Assembly: GCF_022179805.1 (NCBI RefSeq)
Contig: NZ_BPUO01000002.1
Span: 124,001-188,000 of the forward strand
Length of the DNA stretch: 64,000 nt
Direction: 5' to 3'
Origin: Cupriavidus pauculus
GTDB lineage: Bacteria > Pseudomonadota > Gammaproteobacteria > Burkholderiales > Burkholderiaceae
The position numbers and the translations under genes are program-made. This document shows, piece after piece, positions 17,828-26,254 of the stretch. Every line of letters begins with the position of its first letter. Position 1 is the first letter of the stretch. A model generated the notes under the pieces. That model worked only from the letters and a program-made list of their open reading frames with translations. It was not told where the DNA came from and ran no database searches.

Positions 17828-20479
17828 ATGAAAAAGAAGGACATTGAGATTTTCGATGTCATGTCGCTGCGCGGCCCGAATATGTGGACATATCGGCCAG
17901 TGCTGGAGGCATGGGTTGATATCGGCGAACTGGAGGACTTTCCCTCCAACAAGATTCCGGGGTTCTACGAGCGCCTGTCCGCGTGGCTGCCGACGCTGAT
18001 CGAGCACCGCTGCAGCCCGGGCGTGCGAGGCGGATTCCTGATGCGCCTCAAGGAAGGCACCTGGCCGGGACACATCCTGGAACACGTCACGCTTGAACTG
18101 CAGAACCTGGCGGGCATGCCCGGCGGTTTCGGCAAGGCACGCGAGACGCCGGTGCGCGGGGTCTACAAGGTCATCGTACGCGCCTGGCACGAACAGGTGA
18201 CGCGCGCCGCGCTTTTCACCGCGCGTGACCTGGTCATGGCTGCCATCGAGGATCGTCCGTTCGACGTGCCCGCCGCCGTCGAGGCGCTGCGCGACCTCGT
18301 CGACGAGCACTGCCTGGGCCCGAGCACGGCCTGCATCGTCGATGCCGCCGACGACCGCGACATCCCGTCGATCCGCCTGTCCGACGGCAACCTCGTGCAG
18401 CTTGGCCATGGTGCGCGCCAGCGCCGCATCTGGACGGCTGAGACCGACCGCACCAGCGCCATCGCCGAATCGATCTCGCGCGACAAGGACCTGACCAAGA
18501 CGCTGCTGGAGTCGTGCGGCGTGCCGGTGCCCGAAGGCCGCATGGTCGAGAGCGCCGAAGACGCCTGGGACGCCGCCGAGAGCATCGGCCTGCCCGTGGT
18601 GGTCAAGCCGTACGACGGCAACCACGGCCGTGGCGTGTTCACCAACCTGATGACGCGCGAGGAAGTGGAAACCGCCTACGCGGTGGCCATCGAGGAAGGT
18701 AGCGGCGTGATCGTCGAGCGCTTCGTGCTCGGCAACGAGCACCGCCTGCTGATCGTGGGCGGACGCATGGTCGCCTGTGCCATGGGCGAGACCGCATCGG
18801 TGGTGGGCGACGGCAAGCAGACCATCGACGAACTGATCGAATCGCAGATCAACTCGGATCCGCGTCGCGGCAGCACCGAGGACCACCCGCTGAACCGCGT
18901 GCGCCTGGATTCCGCCGCCCGTCTGGAACTGAAGCGCCAGGGCTATGCCGATGGCAGCGCCGTGCCGCCGGAAGGCCGCACTGTGTTGATCCAGCGCAAC
19001 GGCAACGTGGCGTTCGACGTCACCGACCGCGTGCACCCGAGCGTGGCCGCACATGCCGCGCTGGCCGCGCGCATCGTCGGCCTGGACATCGCCGGCGTGG
19101 ACCTGGTGGCCGAGGACATCTCGCGTCCGCTGCCTGACCAGCGCGGCGCGATCGTCGAGGTCAACGCCGGCCCCGGCCTGCTGATGCACATCAAGCCCGC
19201 CGATGGCGAACCGCGCCCCGTGGGCCGTGCCATCGTCGATCACCTGTTCCCGAGCCGCAACGGCGTGGAAGACGACGGCCGCATTCCGGTCGTCGGCATC
19301 ACCGGCACCAACGGCAAGACCGTGGTGGCCAAGCTCGTGGCGCGCCTGCTGCAGTTGTCGGGCAAGCACACGGGCCTGGCTTGCAGCGATGGCCTGTTCC
19401 TGGACCGCCGCCTGGTGGAAAAGGGCGACCGTGGCGAGAAGGCTGCCTGGGACGCCGGCCACCGCATCCTGATGAACCGCGCGGTGGAAGCCGCCGTGTT
19501 CGAGAACGACAGCGGCATGATCCTGTCGCAGGGCCTGCCCTACGACCGCTGCCAGGTCGGCGTGGTCACGAACTTTGGCCAGCCCGACCACCTCGGCGAC
19601 TACTACGTCGAGGACGAGGACCGCATGTACAACGTGCTGCGCACCCAGGTTGACGTGGTGCTCAAGACCGGTGCGGCGGTGCTCAATGCCGCCGATCCGC
19701 GCCTCGTTGAAATGGCCGAGCTGTGCGATGGCGACGTGGTGTTCTTCGGCCTCTCTGCCGACCTGCCGGCCATCGTCGAGCATCGCGTCGCCGGCAAGCG
19801 CGCGGTGTTCGTCCGCGACGGCAAGGTCGTGATGGCCACCGGCGGCAGCGAGACCGCGCTGACCGACGTCTCCGCCATTCCGCTGACCTACGCGGGCCGT
19901 GTCGCGTTCCAGATCGAGAACGTGCTGGCCGCCGTGGCCACGGGCTGGGCGCTGGGCATCTCCAACGACCTGATCCGCGCGGGCATCGTCACGTTCGACG
20001 TGGGCCAGGTGGACGTGCCGGGCCGCTTCACGATGTTCGAGCGCCAGGGCGCCACCGTGATCGTCGACGATGCGCACAACGCCACGGCGTTGCAGGCGCT
20101 GGCCAGCGCGCTCGACCGCTTCCCGGCCGAACGCCGCATGATCGTGTTTGGCGCGGGCGTGCAGCGTCGCGACGAAGACCTGGTGCAGCAAGGCAAGGTG
20201 ATCGGCAAGTCGTTCGACCGCGTGTTCCTGTGCGAAGACCTCAGCGTGCGCCGCGACCTGGCTGAAACCGAGGCGCGCGCCCTGCTGAAGAAGGGCCTCT
20301 ACGAAGGCCGCCGCGTGACCAAGATCATCGACGAAGGCGTGCGCCGCGACGCGGTGGAAGCCGCGCTGTCGCAGCTGGTGGCCGGTGACCTGCTGGTCCT
20401 GCAATGCGACGAGGGCTCGACCGAGAGCACCGTCGAGCAGGTACACCAGTGGATGGGCCGCAGCGGACGCCGCGCGTAA
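17828..20479 (+). CDS. cphA: Cyanophycin synthetase (first of tandem pair)
   Basis: 883 residues. Polymerises Asp and Arg into multi-L-arginyl-poly-L-aspartate (a nitrogen/carbon reserve) at the expense of ATP. The N-terminal domain has SLRGPNMW and EGTWPGHILEHVTLELQNLAG, with an HxxEH motif at residues 82-86. A central ATP-grasp domain covers about 165-480 (VVVKPYDGNHGRGVF, IVEVNAGPGLLMHIKP). A C-terminal Mur-ligase-like domain has P-loop GITGTNGKT at about 490. Start MKKKDIEIFDVMS; the ribosome site is weak. The second synthetase begins 33 nt downstream. Tandem cphA genes are known from Ralstonia eutropha. Confidence 0.95.
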   Translation: MKKKDIEIFDVMSLRGPNMWTYRPVLEAWVDIGELEDFPSNKIPGFYERLSAWLPTLIEHRCSPGVRGGFLMRLKEGTWPGHILEHVTLELQNLAGMPGGFGKARETPVRGVYKVIVRAWHEQVTRAALFTARDLVMAAIEDRPFDVPAAVEALRDLVDEHCLGPSTACIVDAADDRDIPSIRLSDGNLVQLGHGARQRRIWTAETDRTSAIAESISRDKDLTKTLLESCGVPVPEGRMVESAEDAWDAAESIGLPVVVKPYDGNHGRGVFTNLMTREEVETAYAVAIEEGSGVIVERFVLGNEHRLLIVGGRMVACAMGETASVVGDGKQTIDELIESQINSDPRRGSTEDHPLNRVRLDSAARLELKRQGYADGSAVPPEGRTVLIQRNGNVAFDVTDRVHPSVAAHAALAARIVGLDIAGVDLVAEDISRPLPDQRGAIVEVNAGPGLLMHIKPADGEPRPVGRAIVDHLFPSRNGVEDDGRIPVVGITGTNGKTVVAKLVARLLQLSGKHTGLACSDGLFLDRRLVEKGDRGEKAAWDAGHRILMNRAVEAAVFENDSGMILSQGLPYDRCQVGVVTNFGQPDHLGDYYVEDEDRMYNVLRTQVDVVLKTGAAVLNAADPRLVEMAELCDGDVVFFGLSADLPAIVEHRVAGKRAVFVRDGKVVMATGGSETALTDVSAIPLTYAGRVAFQIENVLAAVATGWALGISNDLIRAGIVTFDVGQVDVPGRFTMFERQGATVIVDDAHNATALQALASALDRFPAERRMIVFGAGVQRRDEDLVQQGKVIGKSFDRVFLCEDLSVRRDLAETEARALLKKGLYEGRRVTKIIDEGVRRDAVEAALSQLVAGDLLVLQCDEGSTESTVEQVHQWMGRSGRRA

Positions 20480-20512
20480 TTCGGGCCGCAAGAACAACGG
20501 ACAATCGATTCT

Positions 20513-23083
20513 ATGGAAGTCTCTCGTATCCGGGCTCTGCGTGGCCCGAATCTCTGGTGCCGGCATACCGCCATCGAAGCCATCGTGGCCTGCTCGAACC
20601 AATCGCACCTGCTGGCCGAATTACCTGGCTTTGAAGACCGCCTGCGCGCGCGTTTTCCGGGCATCGGCCCGATGCGGCCCGACGACGAAGCCGGCTCGCC
20701 TTCGATGGCGCACGCGCTGGAAGCCGCCGCACTGGGCCTGCAGGCCGCGGCCGGCTGCCCGGTGACGTTCAGCCATGCCGCGCCCACGCTGGAACCGGGC
20801 ACCTACCAGGTGGTGGTGCAGTACAGCGAGGAAGAAGTGGGCCGCCTGGCCTTCGAACTGGCCGAGCAACTGTGCCTGGCCGCCCGCGACGACGCCCCGT
20901 TCGACCTCGACGACGCGCTGCACCGCCTGCGCGAACTCGATGAGGACGTGCGCCTGGGCCCCAGCACGGGCTCGATCGTCTACGCGGCTGTAGCACGCGG
21001 CATTCCGTATCGCCGTCTGACGCAAGGCTCGATGGTGCAGTTTGGCTGGGGCAGCAAGCAACGCCGCATCCAGGCCGCCGAGACCGACATGACGAGCGCC
21101 GTGTCCGAATCGATCGCGCAGGACAAGGAACTGACCAAGGCCCTGCTGCATGCGGCCGGCGTGCCCGTGCCGCTGGGCCGTTCGGTGACCAGCGCTGAAG
21201 AAGCCTGGGCCGCCGCTCAGGAAATCAACGGGCCGGTCGTGGTGAAGCCGCGCGACGGCAACCAGGGCAAGGGCGTGGCCGTGCGCATCCGCACGCGCGA
21301 GGAAGTGATGACGGCCTACGAAGTGGCCGCCGACATTTCCACCGATGTGCTCGTCGAACGCTACATCCCCGGTCACGACTTCCGCCTGCTGGTGGTGGGC
21401 AAGCACCTGGTGGCCGCGGCACGCCGCGATCCGCCGCAGGTGATTGGCGACGGATCGCACACGGTGCGCCAGCTCGTCGAGGAAGTGAACCGCGACCCGC
21501 GCCGTGGCGAAGGCCATGCCACCTCGCTGACCAAGATCCGCTTCGACGACATCGCCCTGGCCACGCTGGCCAAGCAGGGCCTGTCTGCCGACGCCGTGCC
21601 GTCCAAGGGCGTGCGCGTGGTTCTGCGCAACAACGCGAACCTGTCCACAGGCGGCAGCGCCACCGACGTGACCGACGATGTGCATCCGGATATCGCCGCC
21701 CGCGCGGTAGCCGCCGCACAGATGGTCGGGCTCGACATCTGCGGCGTGGATGCCGTGTGCGAAACGATGCTCAAGCCGTTCGAGGAACAGGCTGGCGGCA
21801 TCGTCGAGGTCAACGCCGCGCCGGGCCTGCGCATGCACCTGCAGCCGTCGTACGGCAAGGGCCGCGCAGTTGGCGAAGCGATCATCTCGACCATGTTCAC
21901 CGATGGCGACGACGGGCGCATTCCCGTGGTGGCCGTTTCGGGCACCAATGGCAAGACCACCACGGTACGCCTGATCACCCATATCCTGGCCTCGAATGGC
22001 CTGCGCATGGGCATGACCGGCACCGACGGCGTGTACATCCAGGGCCAGCGTATCGACACCGGCGACTGCAGCGGCCCGCGCAGCGCGCGCAACGTGCTGC
22101 TGCACCCTGACGTGGACGCGGCCGTGTTCGAGACCGCACGCGGCGGCCTGCTGCGCGAGGGCCTGGCCTTCGACCGCTGCGACGTGGCCGTGGTGACCAA
22201 TGTGGGCGAAGGCGACCACCTGGGGCTGTCGTACATCAGCACCGTGGAAGACCTGGCCGTGCTCAAGAGCGTGATCGTGCAGAACGTGGCACCGCATGGC
22301 ATGGCCGTGCTGAACGCCGCCGACCCGATGGTGGCGCGCATGGCCGACGCCTGCCCGGGCCTGGTCACGTTCTTCGCGCATGACCCCGGCCTGCCCACCA
22401 TGGCGCTGCATCGCGCCCAGGGCAAGCGTGTGGTGTTTGTGGAAGGCGCCGAGATCGTGGCAACGGAAGGCGACACCAGCGTGCGTTTTGCGCTGGCCGA
22501 CATCCCGCTGACGCGCAATGGTTCGATTGGCTTCCAGGTGGAGAACGCGATGTCGTCGATTGCCGCCGCTTGGGCGCTGGGCATCGACTGGAACGTGATC
22601 CGCCGCGCGCTGACCACGTTCGTCAACGACGCCGCCACGGCGCCGGGCCGCTTCAACGTGTTCGACTACAAGGGCGCCACGCTGATTGCCGACTACGGGC
22701 ACAACCCCGATGCCATCCAGGCGCTGTGCAACGCCGTGGAGACGATGCCGTCGAAGAAGCGCTCGGTGGTGATCAGCGGTGCTGGCGACCGCCGCGACGA
22801 GGATATCCGCAAGCAGACCCAGATCCTGGGCGGCGTGTTCGACGACGTGCTGCTGTATCAGGACCAGTGCCAGCGCGGCCGTGAAGACGGCGAAGTGCTG
22901 GCGCTGCTGCAGGAAGGTCTGGTCGGTGCGCAACGCACCAGCCATACCGAGGAAATCCGCGGCGAGTTCGTGGCCATCGACACGGCCCTGGCACGCCTGC
23001 AACCCGGCGACCTGTGCCTGATCCTGATCGACCAGGTCGAGGAAGCACTGGACCACATCGCCAAGCGCATCAACGAAGCGTAG
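20513..23083 (+). CDS. cphA: Cyanophycin synthetase paralogue (second of tandem pair)
   Basis: 856 residues with the same three-domain plan: N-domain (RALRGPNLWCRHTAIEAI), ATP-grasp (VVVKPRDGNQGKGVAVRIRT, IVEVNAAPGLRMHLQP) and Mur-ligase-like domain (P-loop AVSGTNGKTTT near residue 475; later DYGHNPDAIQAL). Where the first copy has HILEH, this one reads HALEA (67-71), losing the second histidine. The N-domain is also shorter. Probably works with the first enzyme; in Ralstonia eutropha two synthetase genes exist. It is called cphA' in some naming. Transcription probably continues from the first gene. Confidence 0.94.
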   Translation: MEVSRIRALRGPNLWCRHTAIEAIVACSNQSHLLAELPGFEDRLRARFPGIGPMRPDDEAGSPSMAHALEAAALGLQAAAGCPVTFSHAAPTLEPGTYQVVVQYSEEEVGRLAFELAEQLCLAARDDAPFDLDDALHRLRELDEDVRLGPSTGSIVYAAVARGIPYRRLTQGSMVQFGWGSKQRRIQAAETDMTSAVSESIAQDKELTKALLHAAGVPVPLGRSVTSAEEAWAAAQEINGPVVVKPRDGNQGKGVAVRIRTREEVMTAYEVAADISTDVLVERYIPGHDFRLLVVGKHLVAAARRDPPQVIGDGSHTVRQLVEEVNRDPRRGEGHATSLTKIRFDDIALATLAKQGLSADAVPSKGVRVVLRNNANLSTGGSATDVTDDVHPDIAARAVAAAQMVGLDICGVDAVCETMLKPFEEQAGGIVEVNAAPGLRMHLQPSYGKGRAVGEAIISTMFTDGDDGRIPVVAVSGTNGKTTTVRLITHILASNGLRMGMTGTDGVYIQGQRIDTGDCSGPRSARNVLLHPDVDAAVFETARGGLLREGLAFDRCDVAVVTNVGEGDHLGLSYISTVEDLAVLKSVIVQNVAPHGMAVLNAADPMVARMADACPGLVTFFAHDPGLPTMALHRAQGKRVVFVEGAEIVATEGDTSVRFALADIPLTRNGSIGFQVENAMSSIAAAWALGIDWNVIRRALTTFVNDAATAPGRFNVFDYKGATLIADYGHNPDAIQALCNAVETMPSKKRSVVISGAGDRRDEDIRKQTQILGGVFDDVLLYQDQCQRGREDGEVLALLQEGLVGAQRTSHTEEIRGEFVAIDTALARLQPGDLCLILIDQVEEALDHIAKRINEA

Positions 23084-23108
23084 TCACAGCTTCGCCCCTG
23101 CCCGCCTC

Positions 23109-23170
23109 GCTCCCCTCTCCCCCTTGCCGTGCTCCCCTCTCCCTCCGGGAGAGGGGCCGGGGGTGAGGGC
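23109..23170. repeat. Palindromic intergenic repeat, copy 1
   Basis: CTCCCCTCTCCCTCCGGGAG then AGGGGCCGGGGGTGAGGG forms a strong hairpin, preceded by a partial copy at 23109-23122. It is the same family as five other copies in this window. It lies between cphA' and the convergent permease gene and may act as a terminator-like barrier. Confidence 0.85.
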
Positions 23171-23227
23171 AAGCGCCTCAAGGTGCCACCGGCTCTAAGC
23201 CTTTCCCGTCAACAATCCCGCAGTGAC

Positions 23228-23887
23228 CTAGTGCCGCGTAGGCAGCGCCAACCGCCGCTCCAGCACATGCTGGCACGCCGATAACGCCGTACTCAAAATC
23301 CAGTAGATCGCGGCGGCCGCCAGATACAGCGGCAGCGGCTGGTAGGTCGCGGCGATGATTTCCTGCGACGTACGCAGCAGTTCGGTGACGGTGATCACCG
23401 ACACCAGCGACGTGTCCTTGATGAGGCTGATCAGGCTGTTCGACAGGCTGGGCACCGCCAGCCGCAATGCCTGCGGCCCCACCACATGGCGCAGCGTCTG
23501 GATCGGGGTCATGCCCAGGCTGTACGCGGCCAGCCATTGCCCGCGCGGCACGCCGAGGATGGCGCCACGCATGCTCTCCGACAGGTACGCGCCCACATTG
23601 AGGCTCAGCGTCAGCACGCCGGCCGGCGTGGGCTCCAGCGCGATGCCGATGCTCGGCAACCCGTAATAGACGACGAAGATCTGCACCAGCAGCGGCGTGC
23701 CCCGCATGATGCTGACGTAGACCCGCGCGATAGCCTTGAGCACGGGCTGATGGCCAATGCCCATCAGCGCCACCACGATTCCGACCACCAGGCCGAACGC
23801 CATCGACAGCACGGCGAACTTCAGCGTGAGCAGCGTGCCCTGCAGCAATACGGGAAGCGAATCAATGACGAGCTGGAGCGCGGACAT
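23228..23887 (-). CDS. Polar amino-acid ABC transporter permease
   Basis: About 219 residues, five predicted membrane helices. HisM/GlnP-type permease: SLPVLLQGTLLTLKFAVLSM at the N-terminus, RGTPLLVQIFVVYYGLP, and the cytoplasmic EAA-type loop YSLGMTPIQTLRHVVGPQAL. The closest resemblance is to cystine/opine permeases (YecS/TcyL type). ATG 23887 is chosen over a TTG two codons upstream. The binding-protein gene lies upstream on the same strand, but no ATPase gene follows, so the transporter is incomplete at this locus. Confidence 0.9.
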   Translation of the reverse strand: MSALQLVIDSLPVLLQGTLLTLKFAVLSMAFGLVVGIVVALMGIGHQPVLKAIARVYVSIMRGTPLLVQIFVVYYGLPSIGIALEPTPAGVLTLSLNVGAYLSESMRGAILGVPRGQWLAAYSLGMTPIQTLRHVVGPQALRLAVPSLSNSLISLIKDTSLVSVITVTELLRTSQEIIAATYQPLPLYLAAAAIYWILSTALSACQHVLERRLALPTRH

Positions 23888-23986
23888 GGGCAACGTGGAT
23901 CAGTCGGACAAGGGCCGGAATGCCGCGATCATACGTGATTGGCGTTTGTCCCGGTCGACCCGCGTGGCGATGGCCGCTAATGCAAA

Positions 23987-24019
23987 CGAGGCCGGGCATG
24001 GGAACATGCGCCGGCCTCG
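23987..24019 (-). terminator. Strong hairpin between binding protein and permease genes
   Basis: CGAGGCCGG / CCGGCCTCG extended by GCATG / CATGC around a GGAA loop (one bulged G). On the minus strand it is followed only by TTTGC, so it is more likely an mRNA-stabilising or partly terminating hairpin. Such an element keeps binding-protein expression above permease expression. Confidence 0.5.
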
Positions 24020-24043
24020 CGTGGGTCCTGGGGGACCTTGTAC

Positions 24044-24856
24044 TTACTTGAGCGGCTTGGTCACGTCCGAGCCGAACCACTTGTTCGACAGCTTGGCCAG
24101 CGTGCCGTCATGGCGCAGGTCGTCCAGCGCCTTGTTCACGGCAGCGGCAAACTTCGGATTGTCCTTGCGGAACGGGATCGCGACTTCGCTGTTGGCACCC
24201 GGCAGCACCGCGCCCGGGCGCAGCGGCAGGTTGGCCTGCTTGATCAGGTAGTTGACCATCAGGCGGTCATTGAGCGCCGCGTCCACGCGTTGCGACGCCA
24301 GGTCACGCAGGTATTCAGGCGCGCCCGGATAGGTCTTCACGTCGATGCCCGGCACCGACTTGGCCAGGTCGTTGTAGTTGCTGCCCAGGCTCACGCCCAG
24401 CTTGTGGCCCTTCAGCGCGTCGAGCGAGGCAAATTCGCGCTTGTCGTCCTTGCGCTGGATCAGTTGGGCGGCCGAGTAGACGTACGGCGTCGAGAAATCG
24501 AGCACCTGCTTGCGCTGCGGCGTCACCGAGACCTGGTTGACGATGATGTCGAACTTGCCAGCCTGCAGGCCGGCGATGATCGCGCTCCATTCGGTGGTCA
24601 CGAACTCGGGCTTGACGCCCAGCTTGCCGGCCACGGCGCGCGCCACGTCGACATCGAATCCGTCCAGCTCGTTGTTGGCGCCGCGATATCCGAACGGCGG
24701 ATAGGTTCCTTCCAGGCCGATCTTGAGCACGCCGGCCTGCTTGACCGTGTCCAGCAGATCCGCGGCATGGGCCGCCGTCGCGGCAAGGCCCGTGGCGCCT
24801 GCCACCAGCGCGGTAGCCAGCAGGGATTTGAACCAACCCGATCGAATCGTTCGCAT
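24044..24856 (-). CDS. Amino-acid ABC transporter substrate-binding protein (cystine-type)
   Basis: 270 residues. Signal peptide to about AAHAA (residue 32), then a periplasmic type-2 binding fold: GVLKIGLEGTYPPFGYRG, ELDGFDVDVARAVAGKLGV, FDIIVNQVSVTPQRKQVLDF and KLGVSLGSNYNDL. The pattern resembles FliY/TcyJ cystine-binding proteins. It precedes the permease on the same strand with a strong hairpin between them. The ATG at 24856 has a GGAG-like site (ACTGGAGAACAT). Confidence 0.88.
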   Translation of the reverse strand: MRTIRSGWFKSLLATALVAGATGLAATAAHAADLLDTVKQAGVLKIGLEGTYPPFGYRGANNELDGFDVDVARAVAGKLGVKPEFVTTEWSAIIAGLQAGKFDIIVNQVSVTPQRKQVLDFSTPYVYSAAQLIQRKDDKREFASLDALKGHKLGVSLGSNYNDLAKSVPGIDVKTYPGAPEYLRDLASQRVDAALNDRLMVNYLIKQANLPLRPGAVLPGANSEVAIPFRKDNPKFAAAVNKALDDLRHDGTLAKLSNKWFGSDVTKPLK

Positions 24857-25018
24857 ATGTTCTCCAGTGGGATGCGGTTTTGCGTGTCGGATGCCCCTTT
24901 TGGGGGAAATCCGACGGCCCTATGAGCCTATAACGGGCTCAAAGGTACCGCAAATGCTATCGGAGGCGAAATAACGATTGGATATGGTTATATAACCGGT
25001 AGGCCACCTAAGTTGCGC
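24857..25018. promoter_or_regulatory. Upstream region of the binding-protein gene
   Basis: Holds the promoter of the minus-strand binding-protein gene. A perfect palindrome GGTTATATAACC (24986-24997) stands out in this GC-rich DNA; a TTTTGGGGGAAA segment is near 24900. No gene is seen. Confidence 0.45.
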
Positions 25019-25184
25019 GGCTCCCCTCTCCCGCACGGCGCTCTGTTTGTTTGCTCCCCTCTCCCGCAAGGCGGGAGAGGGGTTGGGGGTGGGGGCTGGA
25101 GGTTCTGCTTGCCGACAGATCGCAATTTGAACCGCTTGCCCTCTCCCCCGGCCCCTCTCCCGGAGGGAGAGGGGCCGGGGGAGA
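25019..25184. repeat. Composite palindromic repeat, copy 2
   Basis: Two hairpins (GCTCCCCTCTCCCGC / GCGGGAGAGGGG near 25053-25082, and GCCCCTCTCC / GGAGAGGGGC near 25151-25175) flank a core GGTTCTGCTTGCCGACAG then ATCGCAATTTGA. An extra half palindrome sits at 25021-25033. It shares the core with copies 4 to 6. It ends 17 nt from the stop codon of the next gene. Confidence 0.85.
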
Positions 25185-25201
25185 AAAACCCTTGGAGGGT
25201 C

Positions 25202-26113
25202 TTACTGGAACGCCTTGTCGTTCGGCTCTGCAAACAGCTGCTTCATTTCCGGCGACAGCGCGTAGTTCATGTTGATGTTGCGCGGCGGAATCGGCTGCAG
25301 GAACCACTTCGTGTAGAGCTTCTCGGCGCGGCCGCTCTTCTGGATGTCGGCCACCACGTCGTCCACGAGCTTCTTGAACGAGGCATCGTCCTTGCGGAAC
25401 ATGCAGGCGTAGTTTTCGGTCTGCAGCGGCGTGCCGGCCACCACCCACTCGCCGGCGTTCTTGGCCTTGGTGCGCTCGCCGTAGAGCAGCGGCTCGTCCA
25501 TCACGAACGCCACGGCACGGCCCGATTCCAGGATCAGGAAGGCCTGGCCGTGGTCCTTGGCGCTGGTCAGGTTCATGTTCATGCCTTCGCCATTCATCTT
25601 CACCAGCAGGCGCTCGCCGGTAGTGCCGGCGGTGGTCACCACGTTCTTGCCCTTGAGCTGCGGGAAGTCGGTCACGCCCGAGTCCTTCTTCGTCAGCATG
25701 CGGATGCCGTAGATGAACAGGCTGTTCGAGAAGGCCACCTGCTTCTGGCGCTCGGTGTTGTTGGTCGTGCTGCCGCATTCGATGTCGAGCGTGCCGTTCT
25801 GCATCAGCGGAATGCGGTTCTGCGACGTGATCGGCGTCATCTTGACCTGCAGGTTCGGCATGTTCAGCGTCGACTTGACCTTGTCGACGATGGCCAGCAG
25901 GTAGTCGTGGGAATAGCCCATGACCTGGTTGCCGTCCGAATACGAGAACGGAATCGACGATTCGCGGTAGCCCAGCGAAATCACGCCGCTGTCCTTGATC
26001 TTCTTGAGCGTGTCGCCATCGGCGGCCTGGGCGCCGGCGGCGACGGTGGCCAGCAGCGCGGCGGCAGCCAGGCGACGAATTTGGGTGGCCGAACGGACGG
26101 ACAGTGACTTCAT
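25202..26113 (-). CDS. Glutamate/aspartate-type ABC substrate-binding protein (orphan)
   Basis: 303 residues. Signal peptide MKSLSVRSATQIRRLAAAAL ending at AQAA. The GltI-like pattern includes SGVISLGYRESSIPFSYSD, QVKMTPITSQNRIPLMQNGT, LDIECGSTTNNTERQKQVAF and GTTGERLLV, and it ends with NINMNYALSPEMKQLF. Predicted periplasmic glutamate/aspartate receptor. ATG 26113 is preceded by AAGGAGCGAACC, a good ribosome site. No permease or ATPase genes are adjacent, so it must use a transporter encoded elsewhere. An array of 11-bp repeats lies in its upstream region. Confidence 0.9.
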   Translation of the reverse strand: MKSLSVRSATQIRRLAAAALLATVAAGAQAADGDTLKKIKDSGVISLGYRESSIPFSYSDGNQVMGYSHDYLLAIVDKVKSTLNMPNLQVKMTPITSQNRIPLMQNGTLDIECGSTTNNTERQKQVAFSNSLFIYGIRMLTKKDSGVTDFPQLKGKNVVTTAGTTGERLLVKMNGEGMNMNLTSAKDHGQAFLILESGRAVAFVMDEPLLYGERTKAKNAGEWVVAGTPLQTENYACMFRKDDASFKKLVDDVVADIQKSGRAEKLYTKWFLQPIPPRNINMNYALSPEMKQLFAEPNDKAFQ

Positions 26114-26168
26114 GGTTCGCTCCTTCAAGGGGCTTGGTTTAATAGACAGACGACTCGAGGCAATCCCA

Positions 26169-26221
26169 CTACCAACGTATTTCCAACGTACTACCAAGTT
26201 ACTTCCAACTGCTTCCAGCAC
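26169..26221. repeat. Degenerate 11-bp tandem repeat array
   Basis: Five consecutive units: CTACCAACGTA, TTTCCAACGTA, CTACCAAGTTA, CTTCCAACTG, CTTCCAGCAC. The shared core is YTWCCAA. It lies 56-108 nt upstream of the binding-protein start, in the space before the dadA stop, with helical phasing of about one turn. Confidence 0.6.
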
Positions 26222-26254
26222 AACCCGTATTTGCCCCCACCCGGGCGTTGAAAC

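Noticed and set aside
17825..20608. 927-codon minus-strand open frame over the first cyanophycin synthetase
   Set aside because: GC-rich DNA leaves the complementary frame open; the translation is His/Arg/Ala-rich without any domain, while the plus strand encodes a clear enzyme.
25019..25184. Repeated palindromes looking like a CRISPR array
   Set aside because: Units are hairpins with conserved, not unique, spacer cores; no regular repeat-spacer periodicity and no cas genes.
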